This document shows, in pieces, positions 46,097 to 55,927 of a stretch of DNA of 64,000 nucleotides. The stretch is taken from positions 62,001 to 126,000 of the forward strand of contig NZ_UFQC01000016.1 of the NCBI RefSeq assembly GCF_900496975.1. Reading direction: 5' to 3'. Source of the stretch: Achromobacter veterisilvae. Lineage in GTDB: Bacteria > Pseudomonadota > Gammaproteobacteria > Burkholderiales > Burkholderiaceae_B. The position numbers and the translations under genes were made by a program. Numbering within the stretch: position 1 is the stretch's first letter; every line of letters begins with the position of its first letter. Under the pieces are notes generated by a model. It was given only the letters and a program-made list of their open reading frames with translations, did not search any database and was not told where the DNA came from.

Positions 46097-47548
46097 TCAG
46101 ATTACGTACAGGTCCACGTATTCGTGCACCGGCATGGCTTCCAGCGTCCGCTGGTCCAGCGACGCGTCCAGGATGCGGTTTTGCTGCCGGGCCGGGAACA
46201 TGCGGGCCAGATTGGTGCGGAACTTGGCTTCCAACAGCGGGATGCCTTCGGCGCGGCGGCGCTTGTGGCCGATGGGGTATTCGCAGACGACCTCGTCCAG
46301 GCGGGTGCCGTCGTTGAACTCCACGGTCAGCGCGTTGGCGATGGAGCGCTTGTCGGGATCGTGGTAGTCCCGGGTGTAGGCCGGATCCTCGACGCAGACG
46401 ATCCGGTCGCGCAGCGCGTCGATACGCGGATCCCGGGCGACCGAGTCTTCGTAGTCGCCCGCGGTCAGGCGCCCGAACAGCACCGGCACGGCCACCATGT
46501 ACTGGATGCAGTGGTCCCGGTCGGCCGGGTTGGCGAGCGGACCCTGTTTGTCGATGATGCGGATGCAAGCCTCGTGGGTGCGGATCGTGATCTTCGCGAT
46601 GTCCTCGGGGCGCTTGCCCGCGGCCTGCAGTTGCCGGTGGATGTCCATGGCGCATTCGACGGCGGTCTGCGCATGGAATTCGGCCGGGAACGAGATCTTG
46701 AACAGCACGTTCTCCATCACGTAGCTGCCGTAGGGGCGCTGGAACTTGAATGGCTGGCCCTTGAAGAGCACGTCGTAGAAGCCCCAGGTCCTGGCCGTCA
46801 GCACGGACGGGTAGCCCATTTCGCCGGTCTTGGCGATCAGCGCCAGGCGCACCGCGCGGCTGGTGGCGTCGCCGGCGGCCCAGCTCTTGCGGCTGCCGGT
46901 GTTGGGCGCGTGGCGGTAGGTGCGCAGGCTCTGCCCGTCGACCCAGGCAAGCGACACCGCGTTGATCACTTCGTCGCGGTCCAGGCCGAGCATCTGCGCC
47001 ACGACGGCGGTGGACGCCACCTTGACCAGCACGACGTGGTCCAGGCCGACCTTGTTGAAGGAGTTCTCCAGCGCGATGCAGCCCTGGATTTCGTGCGCCT
47101 TGATCATACCGGTCAGCACGTCGCGCATCAGGAGCGGCGGCTTGCCGGCCGCGACGGCGGTACGCGACAGCCAGTCGGCGGTGGCCAGGATGCCGCCGAG
47201 ATTGTCCGACGGGTGGCCCCATTCGGCGGCCAGCCAGGTGTCGTTGAAGTCCAGCCAGCGGATCATCGTGCCGATGTTGAACGCGGCTTGTACCGGGTCC
47301 AACTGGAACTGGGTGCCGGGCACTTTGGCGCCGTGGGGCACGACGGTGCCCGGCACCACCGGCCCCAGCAGTTTCCTGCAAGCCGGATACTCCAGCGCTT
47401 CCAGGCCGCAGCCCAGCGTGTCGATCAGGCAGTTGCGGGCGGTCTCGTAGGCCAGGCCGCCCTGGATTTCATAGTTCAGTACGTAGTCCGCGATATCGAC
47501 CAGGACCTGGTCGGGATCGGGACGGACGTTGGATATCGGGGCAGACAT
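46097..47548 (-). CDS. prpD: 2-methylcitrate dehydratase
   Basis: A 483-residue MmgE/PrpD-family dehydratase of the methylcitrate cycle, converting 2-methylcitrate to 2-methylaconitate. '[32 protein letters not shown]', '[17 protein letters not shown]' and '[10 protein letters not shown]' are family segments. Length matches E. coli PrpD (483). It is the last gene of mdh-prpB-prpC-prpD on the minus strand, 87 bp after prpC. No acnD or prpF is visible, so the later step depends on an aconitase elsewhere. Confidence 0.96.
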   Translation of the reverse strand: MSAPISNVRPDPDQVLVDIADYVLNYEIQGGLAYETARNCLIDTLGCGLEALEYPACRKLLGPVVPGTVVPHGAKVPGTQFQLDPVQAAFNIGTMIRWLDFNDTWLAAEWGHPSDNLGGILATADWLSRTAVAAGKPPLLMRDVLTGMIKAHEIQGCIALENSFNKVGLDHVVLVKVASTAVVAQMLGLDRDEVINAVSLAWVDGQSLRTYRHAPNTGSRKSWAAGDATSRAVRLALIAKTGEMGYPSVLTARTWGFYDVLFKGQPFKFQRPYGSYVMENVLFKISFPAEFHAQTAVECAMDIHRQLQAAGKRPEDIAKITIRTHEACIRIIDKQGPLANPADRDHCIQYMVAVPVLFGRLTAGDYEDSVARDPRIDALRDRIVCVEDPAYTRDYHDPDKRSIANALTVEFNDGTRLDEVVCEYPIGHKRRRAEGIPLLEAKFRTNLARMFPARQQNRILDASLDQRTLEAMPVHEYVDLYVI

Positions 47549-47635
47549 GTCGGTACCTCTCCTGAAATGGTGTACAGGAGGTCCCGGGCCCGCGCGGCGC
47601 CGCTTTGTTTTCCGACGACGGGCCCATGGGTTGCC

Positions 47636-48829
47636 TTACTTCCGCTTTTCGATCGGCACGAACTTCTGATCTTCCGGACCCACGTAGTTGGCGGTGGGGC
47701 GGATGATCTTGTTGTCGATGCGCTGTTCGATGATGTGGGCCGACCAGCCCGCCGTGCGCGCGATGACGAACAGCGGGGTGAACATGGCGGTGGGCACGCC
47801 CATCATGTGGTAGCTGACGGCCGAGAACCAGTCCAGGTTGGGGAACATCTTCTTGATGTCCCACATGACCGTTTCCAGGCGTTCGGCGATGTCGAACATC
47901 TTGGTGCTGCCGGCCTTCTTGGACAGCTTCTTCGCCACTTCCTTGATGACCTTGTTGCGGGGGTCGGACACCGTGTAGACCGGGTGGCCGAAGCCGATGA
48001 CGACTTCCTTGGCTTCCACGCGGCGGCGGATGTCGGCCTCGGCCTCGTCGGGGGTCTCGTAGCGCTTCTGCACTTCGAAGGCGACTTCGTTGGCGCCGCC
48101 GTGCTTGGGGCCGCGCAGCGCGCCGATGGCGCCGGTGATGGCGGAGTACACGTCGGAGCCGGTGCCGGCGACGACGCGGGCGGTGAACGTGGACGCGTTG
48201 AACTCGTGTTCGGCGTACAGGTTCAGCGAGATGTGCATGGCCTTGACCCACTCTTCGCTGGGCTTCTCGCCGTGCAGCAGGTGCAGGAAGTGGCCGCCGA
48301 TGCTGTCGTCGTCGGTCTGCACGTCGATGATGCGGCCGTTGTGGCTGTAGTGATACCAGTACAGCAGCGCCGAGCCCAGGTTGGCCATCAGGCGGTCGGC
48401 GATGTCGCGCGCGCCCGGGGTGTTGTGGTCGTCCTTTTCAGGCAGCACGCAGCCCAGCACCGATACGGCGGTGCGCATCACGTCCATGGGGTGGCTGGCG
48501 GCGGGGAGGGCTTCCAGCGCGGCCTGCAATTGGGCGGGCAGGCCGCGCAGGCTGCGCAGCTTTTCCTTGTAGGCCTTCAGTTCGGCCTTGTTGGGCAGCT
48601 TGCCATGGACGAGCAGGTGCGCGATTTCCTCGAACTCGCTGGTGTGGGCGATGTCCAGGATGTCGTAGCCGCGGTAGTGCAGGTCGTTGCCGCTGCGGCC
48701 GACCGTGCACAGTGCGGTGTTGCCGGCGACGACGCCGGACAGCGCAACCGACTTCTTGGGCTTGAAACCGGCTTTTTCCTCCGGCTTGGCGTCCGTTTTC
48801 GCTTCCTGCTTCTTGGGAGCCGTGCTCAT
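47636..48829 (-). CDS. prpC: 2-methylcitrate synthase
   Basis: Condenses propionyl-CoA and oxaloacetate. The 397-residue protein has citrate-synthase-fold catalytic segments '[12 protein letters not shown]' and '[13 protein letters not shown]' (active-site His residues) and '[17 protein letters not shown]'. The N-terminal about 25 residues are Lys/Glu-rich and precede the conserved core. Shorter than GltA (436 residues, 55928-57238), as is usual for PrpC. ATG at 48829 has AGGAG about 8 bp upstream. Confidence 0.95.
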   Translation of the reverse strand: MSTAPKKQEAKTDAKPEEKAGFKPKKSVALSGVVAGNTALCTVGRSGNDLHYRGYDILDIAHTSEFEEIAHLLVHGKLPNKAELKAYKEKLRSLRGLPAQLQAALEALPAASHPMDVMRTAVSVLGCVLPEKDDHNTPGARDIADRLMANLGSALLYWYHYSHNGRIIDVQTDDDSIGGHFLHLLHGEKPSEEWVKAMHISLNLYAEHEFNASTFTARVVAGTGSDVYSAITGAIGALRGPKHGGANEVAFEVQKRYETPDEAEADIRRRVEAKEVVIGFGHPVYTVSDPRNKVIKEVAKKLSKKAGSTKMFDIAERLETVMWDIKKMFPNLDWFSAVSYHMMGVPTAMFTPLFVIARTAGWSAHIIEQRIDNKIIRPTANYVGPEDQKFVPIEKRK

Positions 48830-48919
48830 GTCTCTACTCCTTTCCTTACGCGGTGGTCGTTGCAATAGGGTGGCATGCATGGCGCCGCGGCGGCGGCCCC
48901 GGCGCCGGGTATCGCAGGC

Positions 48920-49810
48920 TTACGCCTTGCCCTTCTGGAAAAGCGCGTCCAGCTTCGATTCGAATTCGTGGTAGCCGATGCGGTCGTACAGTTCCTCGCG
49001 CGTCTGCATCAGGTCCACCACGTTCTTCTGGTGGCCGTCGCGGCGGATGGCGGTGTAGACGGCTTCGGCGGCCTTGTTCATGGCGCGGAAGGCGGACAGC
49101 GGGTACAGCACCATGCCCACGCCGACGCTCTTGAGTTCCTCGACCGAGAACAGCGGGGTCTTGCCGAATTCGGTGATGTTGGCCAGCACCGGCACCTTGA
49201 CGGCCTTGACGAAGCGGTCGTAGGTGGGCAGGTCGTAGGCGGCTTCGGCGAAGATGGCGTCGGCGCCGGCTTCCACGCAGGCCAGCGCGCGCTCGATGGC
49301 GGCGTCCACGCCGTGCGAGGCGATCGCGTCGGTGCGGGCGATCAGGTAGAAGTCGCTGTCGGTGCGGGCGTCGGCCGCGGCCTTGACGCGGTCGGCCATC
49401 TCTTCGGTCGAGACGATTTCCTTGCCGGGGCGGTGGCCGCAACGCTTGGCGCCGACCTGGTCTTCGATGTGGCAGGCGGCCGCGCCGAACTTGATCAGGC
49501 TTTTGACGGTGCGGGCGATGTTGAACGCCGACGGGCCGAAGCCGGTGTCGATGTCCACCAGCAGGGGCACGTCGCAGACGTCGGTGATGCGGCGCACGTC
49601 GGTCAGGACGTCGTCCATCGTGTTGATGCCGAGGTCGGGCAGGCCCAGCGAACCGGCCGCGACGCCGCCGCCGGACAGATAGATGGCGCGATAGCCGGCG
49701 CGCTTGGCCAGCAGGGCGTGGTTGGCGTTGATGGCGCCGATGATCTGCAGCGGGCTTTCTTCGGCCAGCGCGCGGCGAAAGAGGGCGCCGGCGGATTCGG
49801 GTCTGGACAT
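48920..49810 (-). CDS. prpB: 2-methylisocitrate lyase
   Basis: Splits 2-methylisocitrate to pyruvate and succinate. The 296-residue protein of the isocitrate-lyase/PEP-mutase superfamily has Mg-binding '[10 protein letters not shown]' and the catalytic loop '[10 protein letters not shown]' with Cys124. '[16 protein letters not shown]' is typical of PrpB. ATG at 49810 with GGAG upstream; the open frame further upstream passes through a palindromic repeat and is not used. 90 bp separates it from prpC. Confidence 0.96.
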   Translation of the reverse strand: MSRPESAGALFRRALAEESPLQIIGAINANHALLAKRAGYRAIYLSGGGVAAGSLGLPDLGINTMDDVLTDVRRITDVCDVPLLVDIDTGFGPSAFNIARTVKSLIKFGAAACHIEDQVGAKRCGHRPGKEIVSTEEMADRVKAAADARTDSDFYLIARTDAIASHGVDAAIERALACVEAGADAIFAEAAYDLPTYDRFVKAVKVPVLANITEFGKTPLFSVEELKSVGVGMVLYPLSAFRAMNKAAEAVYTAIRRDGHQKNVVDLMQTREELYDRIGYHEFESKLDALFQKGKA

Positions 49811-49826
49811 GGTGGGTCTCCGTAGA

Positions 49827-49882
49827 ATAAATCTGTCCCCTTCGCGACAATTCTTTGCGCGGGCGCAAAGAGACAGATTTAT
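49827..49882. repeat. Nested palindrome (AAATCTGTC element) between mdh and prpB
   Basis: Outer arms ATAAATCTGTC (49827-49837) and GACAGATTTAT (49872-49882), inner perfect hairpin CTTTGCGC-GG-GCGCAAAG (49853-49870). It starts 17 bp upstream of the prpB start codon within the mdh-prpB transcript, so it could form an RNA structure near the prpB leader. Confidence 0.8.
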
Positions 49883-49970
49883 GTTGCGGACCGACAGGGA
49901 AGCCCCATTCATTGGGCTTCCCCTAGGAATTGGGCCCGCGAACGGGCCCAATCCTTTGCTCAAGCGCTGC

Positions 49971-50960
49971 TTACTTCAGCAGGTCCTTCACGCCGTCGCG
50001 CTCTTCGAGGAGCTCTTTCAGCGTGAAGTCCAGGCGTTCGCGCGAGAAGGCGTCGATTTCCAGGCCTTCGATGCGCTTGTATTCGCCATTTTCGGTCGTG
50101 ACCGGCACGCCGTAGATGATGCCTTCGGGGATGCCGTAGGAGCCGTCGGACGGGATGCCCATCGTGACCCACTTGCCGTTGCTGCCCAGGACCCAGTCAC
50201 GGACGTGGTCGATGGCGGCGTTGGCGGCCGAGGCGGCCGAGGACAGGCCGCGGGCTTCGATGATGGCGGCGCCGCGCTTGCCCACGGTGGGGATGAACGT
50301 GTCGCGGTTCCAGGCGTCGTCGTTGATCAGCTTGGACAGCGACTCGCCGCCGACGGTGGCGAAGCGGTAGTCGGGGTACATGGTGGGCGAGTGGTTGCCC
50401 CACACGACCAGCTTTTCGATGTCGGCGACGGCCTTGCCCGACTTGGCGGCCAGTTGCGACAGGGCGCGGTTGTGGTCCAGGCGCAGCATGGCGGTGAAGT
50501 TCTTGGCGGGCAGGTCCGGCGCCGACTTCATGGCGATGTAGGCGTTGGTGTTGGCGGGGTTGCCCACGACCAGCACCTTGACGTTGCGGCTGGCCACGTC
50601 GTTCAGGGCCTTGCCCTGCGCCGTGAAGATCTGCGCGTTGACGGACAGCAGGTCCTTGCGCTCCATGCCGGGGCCGCGCGGACGGGCGCCGACCAGCAGG
50701 GCCACGTCGGCGTCCTTGAAGGCGGTGCGGGGATCGCTGTGGGCGGTGACTTCCTGCAGCAGCGGGAAGGCGCAGTCATCCAGTTCCATGATGACGCCCT
50801 TCAGGGCCTTTTGCGCTTTCTCGTCGGGGATTTCCAGCAGTTGCAGGATGACGGGTTGATCTTTACCCAGCATTTCGCCCGAGGCGATGCGGAATAGCAG
50901 TGCGTAACCGATTTGGCCGGCGGCGCCGGTGACGGCGACACGCAAGGCAGGCTTGGACAT
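49971..50960 (-). CDS. mdh: malate dehydrogenase
   Basis: NAD-dependent oxidation of malate to oxaloacetate. The 329-residue protein belongs to MDH type 2: '[23 protein letters not shown]' for the Rossmann site, '[14 protein letters not shown]' for the substrate loop Arg residues and '[12 protein letters not shown]' with the catalytic His. ATG at 50960 with GGAG upstream. It is followed on the minus strand by prpB, prpC and prpD and is divergent from the gntR-sdh cluster. Oxaloacetate is the substrate both of PrpC and GltA. Confidence 0.97.
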   Translation of the reverse strand: MSKPALRVAVTGAAGQIGYALLFRIASGEMLGKDQPVILQLLEIPDEKAQKALKGVIMELDDCAFPLLQEVTAHSDPRTAFKDADVALLVGARPRGPGMERKDLLSVNAQIFTAQGKALNDVASRNVKVLVVGNPANTNAYIAMKSAPDLPAKNFTAMLRLDHNRALSQLAAKSGKAVADIEKLVVWGNHSPTMYPDYRFATVGGESLSKLINDDAWNRDTFIPTVGKRGAAIIEARGLSSAASAANAAIDHVRDWVLGSNGKWVTMGIPSDGSYGIPEGIIYGVPVTTENGEYKRIEGLEIDAFSRERLDFTLKELLEERDGVKDLLK

Positions 50961-51072
50961 GGACGTTCTCCGTAATGGTTTGGCGAGAAAAAAATCTCAC
51001 CAATCAGTGTAATCGTTGGGCGTGAAAATCAACGCGCGCAAGGCTGGGCGCGCGGCGCCCGGGCAGCGGTGA

Positions 51073-51101
51073 ATCCTAGATTGATTTTACGTATGCGTCA
51101 A
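51073..51101 (-). promoter_or_regulatory. Candidate mdh promoter
   Basis: Minus strand TTGACG (51101-51096), 17-bp spacer, TAGGAT (51078-51073). The expected leader to mdh is about 105 nt. It lies next to the palindrome at 51112, the likely operator of the 335-bp gap between mdh and gntR, in which I see no other gene. Confidence 0.6.
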
Positions 51102-51111
51102 TTGCTCTTCT

Positions 51112-51132
51112 ATCTTATATAAGACATAAGAC
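51112..51132. promoter_or_regulatory. Candidate operator TCTTATATAAGA plus a half-site
   Basis: The 12-bp perfect palindrome TCTTATATAAGA (51113-51124) is followed by a direct copy of its right half, giving ATAAGACATAAGAC (51119-51132). It lies between the divergent mdh and gntR promoters, where the adjacent GntR/UTRA protein would be expected to bind. Confidence 0.6.
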
Positions 51133-51295
51133 GTTGGACAGCGTCCCTCGCGGTGTGCCACAATAGAGCGTTTATTCGAATGCGCCGCAGCCTTGCTTGG
51201 CCGCGCGCCTGTATCAAGCCAGAAGACTGGCGGCAGCGGCGTATTGCGGATGGGTTCGCGTCCCTTGCGCCGCCTTTCCATCCACCCGGATAAAC

Positions 51296-52096
51296 ATGAC
51301 ACAACCAAGAAGATCCATGGCAGAGCCCCGGCCCGAAACCTCCTTACGCACTCGCGCCGCCCGTCCGTCGGGCGAGGGGGCCGCTTTCAGTCCGCTCTAC
51401 CGGCAGATCAAGGATCTGCTGGTCCAAAGCCTGGAGCGCGGCGAATGGAAGCCGGGCGAACTCATCCCCAGCGAAATCGACCTTGCCGCCCGTTTCCAAG
51501 TGAGCCAGGGCACGGTGCGCAAGGCGGTCGACGAGCTTGCCGCCGAGCACATGCTGCTGCGCCGCCAGGGCAAGGGCACGTTCGTCGCCACCCACCACGA
51601 AGCCCGCGTGCGCTACCGCTTCCTGCGCCTGGCCCCCGATGACGAGGGCGAAGCCGGCAGGGCGGAAAGCCGCATCCTGGAATGCCGCCGCCTGCGGGCG
51701 CCCGCCGAGATCGCGCGCGCCCTGGACCTGCGGGCCGGCGAAACCGTCGTGATGATCCGCCGCCTGCTGTCCCTGGGGCATGCGCCCACCGTCGTGGACG
51801 ACATCTGGCTGCCCGGTTCCATTTTCCGCGGGCTGACCCTGGAGCTGCTGACCGCCAACAAGGCGCCGCTCTATGGCCTGTTCGAATCCGAATTCGGCGT
51901 GAGCATGGTGCGCGCGGACGAGAAGCTGCGCGCGGTGCCCGCGCCGGCCGAAGTCTGTCCGCTGCTTAATGTTGCCGTCGGGACGCCGTTGTTGCAGGTG
52001 GATCGGGTGTCCTACACCTACGGTGACCGCCCCATGGAAATCCGCCGGGGCTTGTACTTGACCGATCGATACCATTACCGCAATAGTTTGAATTGA
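51296..52096 (+). CDS. GntR/UTRA-family transcriptional regulator
   Basis: A 266-residue regulator. The GntR winged helix is at about 30-95 ('PSEIDLAARFQVSQGTVRKAVDELAAEHMLLRRQGKGTFV') and the UTRA ligand-binding domain follows to the C-terminus ('GHAPTVVDDIWLPGSIFRGL', 'GTPLLQVDRVSYTYGDRPMEIRRGLYL'). ATG at 51296 has a weak site (CCGGA); ATG at 51317 is a possible alternative. It lies upstream of sdhCDAB and divergent from mdh-prpBCD, a typical place for a TCA-cycle regulator in this group. Its effector is unknown; a TCA acid is a fair guess. Confidence 0.92.
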   Translation: MTQPRRSMAEPRPETSLRTRAARPSGEGAAFSPLYRQIKDLLVQSLERGEWKPGELIPSEIDLAARFQVSQGTVRKAVDELAAEHMLLRRQGKGTFVATHHEARVRYRFLRLAPDDEGEAGRAESRILECRRLRAPAEIARALDLRAGETVVMIRRLLSLGHAPTVVDDIWLPGSIFRGLTLELLTANKAPLYGLFESEFGVSMVRADEKLRAVPAPAEVCPLLNVAVGTPLLQVDRVSYTYGDRPMEIRRGLYLTDRYHYRNSLN

Positions 52097-52104
52097 TGAG
52101 CTTT

Positions 52105-52133
52105 TTGACTACGATTTGATACCGACCCTATCT
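52105..52133 (+). promoter_or_regulatory. Candidate sdhC promoter
   Basis: TTGACT (52105-52110) N17 CTATCT (52128-52133), 85 bp before the sdhC ATG and just after the gntR stop. The leader contains a small palindrome ACGGCA-TTCT-TGCCGT (52168-52183). Confidence 0.55.
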
Positions 52134-52217
52134 CTGGGCGAAAATACCGTGTTTGCCCGCAAGGGCCACGGCATTCTTGCCGTCACGATTCCCTAGTTCC
52201 GAAACACCGAGGCCGTC

Positions 52218-52631
52218 ATGTCCGACACCGCTGCCAAGCCACGTCCGCAGTTTCGCAATATTGGCATTGCGCAACTCGCCAGCTACCGCCTGCCCCTGGC
52301 CGGCAAGCTGTCCATCCTGCACCGCGTCAGCGGCGCGCTGCTGTTCCTCTGTCTTCCCTTGGTCATTCTGCCGCTGTTCGCGGCCAGCGTGGCCGCGCCG
52401 CAGACGTTCGCCGCCGTGGCCGCGTACGCCGGCAACCCGATAGTCAAGCTTGTCTTCCTGGTCCTGGTCTGGGGCTACCTGCACCATTTCTGTGCCGGCA
52501 TCCGCTACCTGCTGCTGGACCTGCACATCGGCATCGACAAACTGTCGGCCAAGAAGAGCGCCGGCGTGGTTTTCGGGGTGAGCCTGGCGCTGACCCTGGT
52601 GTTCGCCCTCAAACTGTTCGGAGCGCTGTAA
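52218..52631 (+). CDS. sdhC: succinate dehydrogenase cytochrome b556 subunit
   Basis: Membrane anchor of complex II that binds haem b and ubiquinone with SdhD. The 137-residue protein has three membrane segments; 'LSILHRVSGALLF' and 'HHFCAGIRYLLLDLH' with the conserved haem-site His are seen. The N-terminal 'RPQFRNIGIAQLASYRLPLAGKLSILHR' is the SdhC pattern. ATG at 52218. Its stop overlaps the sdhD start by one base. Confidence 0.95.
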   Translation: MSDTAAKPRPQFRNIGIAQLASYRLPLAGKLSILHRVSGALLFLCLPLVILPLFAASVAAPQTFAAVAAYAGNPIVKLVFLVLVWGYLHHFCAGIRYLLLDLHIGIDKLSAKKSAGVVFGVSLALTLVFALKLFGAL

Positions 52632-53014
52632 TGGCCGACGTCAAAAACTACGGACCCAAGCGTCTGGTCGTGGGCGCCCACTACGGCGTCATGGATTTCA
52701 TCATCCAGCGCGTCACCGCCGTCATCATGGCCGTGTACACGCTGGTGCTGCTGATCGGCATCCTGGCGATGCCGGCCTTCACGTACGAACACTGGACCTC
52801 GCTGTTCAATTTCTACGTGGGCGTTCTTCCGGTCGGCCAGATCCTGGCCACCCTTGCATTCGTTGCGCTGGCCTGGCACGCCTGGATTGGCGTGCGCGAC
52901 ATCTGGATGGACTACGTCAAGTCGGTGGGCGTGCGCCTGCTGCTGCAAGTGCTGACGATCCTCTGGCTGGTCGGTTCGGTCGTTTACTTCGCGCAAATCC
53001 TCTGGAGCATTTAA
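52631..53014 (+). CDS. sdhD: succinate dehydrogenase hydrophobic membrane anchor subunit
   Basis: A 127-residue membrane subunit with three helices; 'YGVMDFIIQRVTAVIMAVYTLVLL' contains the Arg at the quinone site, and 'HAWIGVRDIWMDYVKS' has the haem-region His and Asp-Tyr typical of SdhD. It starts at the ATG overlapping the sdhC stop and ends 3 bp before sdhA. Pairs with SdhC. Confidence 0.95.
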   Translation: MADVKNYGPKRLVVGAHYGVMDFIIQRVTAVIMAVYTLVLLIGILAMPAFTYEHWTSLFNFYVGVLPVGQILATLAFVALAWHAWIGVRDIWMDYVKSVGVRLLLQVLTILWLVGSVVYFAQILWSI

Positions 53015-53017
53015 GCC

Positions 53018-54796
53018 GTGGTCTCTGTCCTGAAATCCCTGCCGCGCCGCCAGTTTGATGTGGTGGTCGTCGGCGCCGGCGGAGCCGGCATGCGTTGTTC
53101 GCTGCAACTGTCCCAAGCGGGCCTGTCCGTTGCGGTGCTGTCCAAGGTGTTCCCCACGCGTTCGCACACGGTTGCCGCCCAAGGCGGCGTGAGCGCCTCG
53201 CTGGGCAACATGAGCGAAGACAACTGGTACTGGCACATGTACGACACCGTCAAGGGTTCGGACTGGCTGGGCGACCAGGACGCCATCGAATTCATGTGCC
53301 GTGAAGCGCCGAACGCCGTGTACGAACTCGAACACTTCGGCATGCCGTTCGACCGCAACCCCGACGGCACCATCTACCAGCGTCCGTTCGGCGGCCACAC
53401 CGCCAACTTCGGCGAAAAGCCGGTCCAGCGCGCCTGTGCCGCTGCCGACCGCACCGGCCACGCGCTGCTGCACACCCTCTACCAGCGCAACGTCGCCGCG
53501 CGCACCCAGTTCTTCGTCGAATGGATGGCGCTGGACCTGCTGCGCAACGAAGCCGGCGACGTCGTCGGCGTGACCGCCCTGGAAATGGAAACGGGCGAGA
53601 TCTACATCCTGGAAGCCAAGACCACGGTGCTGGCCACCGGCGGCGCCGGCCGCATCTGGGCCGCGTCCACCAACGCCTTCATCAACACCGGCGACGGCCT
53701 GGGCATGGCCGCCCGCGCGGGCATCCCGCTGCAGGACATGGAATTCTGGCAATTCCACCCGACCGGCGTGGCCGGCGCCGGCGTGCTGATCACGGAAGGC
53801 GTGCGCGGCGAAGGCGGCATCCTGCTGAACAAGGACGGCGAACGCTTCATGGAGCGCTACGCGCCCACGCTGAAGGACCTGGCCCCGCGCGACTTCGTGT
53901 CCCGCTCGATGGACCAGGAAATCAAGGAAGGCCGCGGCTGCGGTCCCGACGGCAGCTACGTGGTCCTGAAGCTGGACCACCTGGGCGCCGACGTGATCAA
54001 CAAGCGCCTGCCCTCGATCCGCGAAATCGCCATCAAGTTCGGCAACGTGGACCCGATCAAGGAACCGATCCCCGTCGTCCCGACCATCCACTACCAGATG
54101 GGCGGCATCCCGGCCAACTACCACGGCCAGGTGCTGACGCGCGAAAACGGCGAGAACAAGATCGTCAACGGCCTGTACGCCATCGGCGAATGCGCCGCGG
54201 TGTCGGTGCACGGCGCCAACCGCCTGGGCACGAACTCGCTGCTGGACCTGATCGTGTTCGGCCGCGCCACCGGCAACCACATCGTGAATTCGCATCCGGA
54301 ACGCCAGCACGCGCACCAGCCCGTGCCGCAGCAGGCCGTCGAATTCTCGCTGGACCGCGTGAACAAGCTGGAATCGCGCACCTCCGGCGAAAAGACGCAG
54401 GACATCGGCAACGCCATCCGCTTCTCGATGCAGCGCCACTGCGGCGTGTTCCGCACGCTGGACCTGCTGAACGAAGGCGTGGAGCAGATCGAGGACCTGG
54501 CCAAGCAAGCCGACAACATCTACTTCAAGGACAAGTCCAAGGTGTTCAACACCGCGCGCGTCGAGGCGCTGGAACTGGCCAACATGACCGAAGTGGCCCG
54601 CGCCACCATCAAGTCGGCCGCCAACCGCACCGAAAGCCGCGGCGCCCATGCGCTGGACGACCACCCGACCCGCGACGACGAGAACTGGCTGAAGCACACG
54701 CTGTGGTACTCCGAAGGCAGCCGCCTGGATTACAAGCCCGTGCAGATGAAGCCTCTGACGGTCGAGTCCTTCCCGCCCAAGGCGCGTACCTTCTAA
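53018..54796 (+). CDS. sdhA: succinate dehydrogenase flavoprotein subunit
   Basis: Catalytic subunit that oxidises succinate to fumarate with covalently bound FAD. The 592-residue protein has the dinucleotide motif 'VVVVGAGGAGMRCSLQLSQ', the FAD-linking His in 'RSHTVAAQGG', and the active-site 'GGIPANYHGQ' and 'HGANRLGTNSLLDL'. It starts at GTG, 3 bp after sdhD, with GGAG about 11 bp before. Normal length for the family. Confidence 0.97.
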   Translation: MVSVLKSLPRRQFDVVVVGAGGAGMRCSLQLSQAGLSVAVLSKVFPTRSHTVAAQGGVSASLGNMSEDNWYWHMYDTVKGSDWLGDQDAIEFMCREAPNAVYELEHFGMPFDRNPDGTIYQRPFGGHTANFGEKPVQRACAAADRTGHALLHTLYQRNVAARTQFFVEWMALDLLRNEAGDVVGVTALEMETGEIYILEAKTTVLATGGAGRIWAASTNAFINTGDGLGMAARAGIPLQDMEFWQFHPTGVAGAGVLITEGVRGEGGILLNKDGERFMERYAPTLKDLAPRDFVSRSMDQEIKEGRGCGPDGSYVVLKLDHLGADVINKRLPSIREIAIKFGNVDPIKEPIPVVPTIHYQMGGIPANYHGQVLTRENGENKIVNGLYAIGECAAVSVHGANRLGTNSLLDLIVFGRATGNHIVNSHPERQHAHQPVPQQAVEFSLDRVNKLESRTSGEKTQDIGNAIRFSMQRHCGVFRTLDLLNEGVEQIEDLAKQADNIYFKDKSKVFNTARVEALELANMTEVARATIKSAANRTESRGAHALDDHPTRDDENWLKHTLWYSEGSRLDYKPVQMKPLTVESFPPKARTF

Positions 54797-54815
54797 GTCC
54801 GGATAGAGTCCTACT

Positions 54816-55532
54816 ATGAGCACCAAGAGAATCGTCAAGTTCGAAATCTACCGCTACGATCCGGACAAGGACGAGCGCCCGTACATGCAGAAGCTGGAAG
54901 TCGAACTCCAGCCCACCGACAAGATGCTGCTCGATGCGCTGGTGCGCATCAAGAACGACGTCGATGACAGCCTGGCCCTGCGCCGCTCGTGCCGTGAAGG
55001 CGTGTGCGGTTCGGACGCCATGAACATCAACGGCAAGAACGGCCTGGCCTGCACGACGAACCTGCGCGAACTGAAGGAACCGATCGTCCTGCGTCCGCTG
55101 CCCGGCCTGCCGGTCATCCGCGACCTGATCGTGGACATGACGCACTTCTTCAACCAGTACCACTCGATCCGCCCGTACCTCATCAACGACACGCCGCCGC
55201 CCGAAAAGGAACGCCTGCAGTCGCCCGAGGCGCGCGAAGAGCTGGACGGCCTGTACGAGTGCATTCTGTGCGCGTGCTGTTCCACTTCCTGCCCGTCGTT
55301 CTGGTGGAATCCGGACAAGTTCGTCGGCCCGGCCGGCCTGCTGCAAGCCTACCGCTTCATCGCCGACAGCCGCGACGAAGCCACGGGCGGCCGCCTGGAC
55401 AACCTGGAAGACCCGTATCGCCTGTTCCGTTGCCACACCATCATGAATTGCGTCGACGTCTGTCCCAAGGGCCTGAACCCGACCAAGGCGATCGGCAAGA
55501 TCAAGGAACTGCTGGTTCGCCGCACGGTCTAG
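54816..55532 (+). CDS. sdhB: succinate dehydrogenase iron-sulfur subunit
   Basis: Electron-transfer subunit with three Fe-S clusters. '[22 protein letters not shown]' holds the [2Fe-2S] cysteines, '[21 protein letters not shown]' and '[11 protein letters not shown]' the [4Fe-4S] and [3Fe-4S] ligands. 238 residues, standard. ATG at 54816, 19 bp after sdhA. Followed by sdhE across a palindrome-rich 115-bp gap. Confidence 0.97.
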   Translation: MSTKRIVKFEIYRYDPDKDERPYMQKLEVELQPTDKMLLDALVRIKNDVDDSLALRRSCREGVCGSDAMNINGKNGLACTTNLRELKEPIVLRPLPGLPVIRDLIVDMTHFFNQYHSIRPYLINDTPPPEKERLQSPEAREELDGLYECILCACCSTSCPSFWWNPDKFVGPAGLLQAYRFIADSRDEATGGRLDNLEDPYRLFRCHTIMNCVDVCPKGLNPTKAIGKIKELLVRRTV

Positions 55533-55556
55533 TATCAAGCGGTGTGTTTTTATCGC

Positions 55557-55602
55557 CGCGCCGCCTCTTGAATGGGCATGTCCCCTTTAAAGGGGCGGCG
55601 CG
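55557..55602. other. Nested inverted repeat between sdhB and sdhE
   Basis: CGCGCCGCC (55557-55565) pairs with GGCGGCGCG (55594-55602), and inside lies the perfect 14-bp palindrome CCCCTTTAAAGGGG (55582-55595). The two structures overlap at two bases and are mutually exclusive at their edges. No T-run follows; possible mRNA processing or attenuation site between sdhB and sdhE. Confidence 0.55.
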
Positions 55603-55647
55603 TCTGCCTGGCGGACGTGGCGAGGGACTTTTTATTTAGGTGTAACG

Positions 55648-55908
55648 ATGAGCAGGCTTACTGAACTAGAGCGGGCGCGTTTGCGTTGGCGGGCGCGCCG
55701 CGGTCTGCTCGAAAACGACTTGATCATCACCCGGTATCTGGACGCCCACGAGGCCGAACTTACCGACGATGACGTAGCCGCATTGACGCAGTTGTTCGAA
55801 ATGGGAGACAACGACCTTCTCGACCTGCTGCTGGCTCGCAAGGAACTCGAGGGCGCGCTGGACACGCCCAGGCTTCGGAGCATTATTGGCCAGATGCGCG
55901 CGCTCTGA
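55648..55908 (+). CDS. sdhE: FAD assembly factor SdhE
   Basis: A small cytoplasmic protein (86 residues) that helps attach FAD to SdhA. The conserved RGxxE motif appears as 'RRGLLEND' (about residues 13-20), with 'DDDVAALTQLFEMGDNDLLDLLLARK' after it, as in the YgfY/SdhE family. It lies directly after sdhB and before gltA, as in related genomes. ATG with AGGTGTAACG upstream is a weak ribosome binding site. Confidence 0.94.
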   Translation: MSRLTELERARLRWRARRGLLENDLIITRYLDAHEAELTDDDVAALTQLFEMGDNDLLDLLLARKELEGALDTPRLRSIIGQMRAL

Positions 55909-55927
55909 TTAATTGAGAGGAAAAAAC

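Noticed and set aside
45803-48868. A 1021-codon open frame antisense to prpD and prpC
   Set aside because: Covers the palindromic repeat and two strong prp genes; antisense artefact.
52505-54838. A 777-codon open frame antisense to sdhD and sdhA
   Set aside because: Shadow of the well-conserved sdh genes, same compositional bias.
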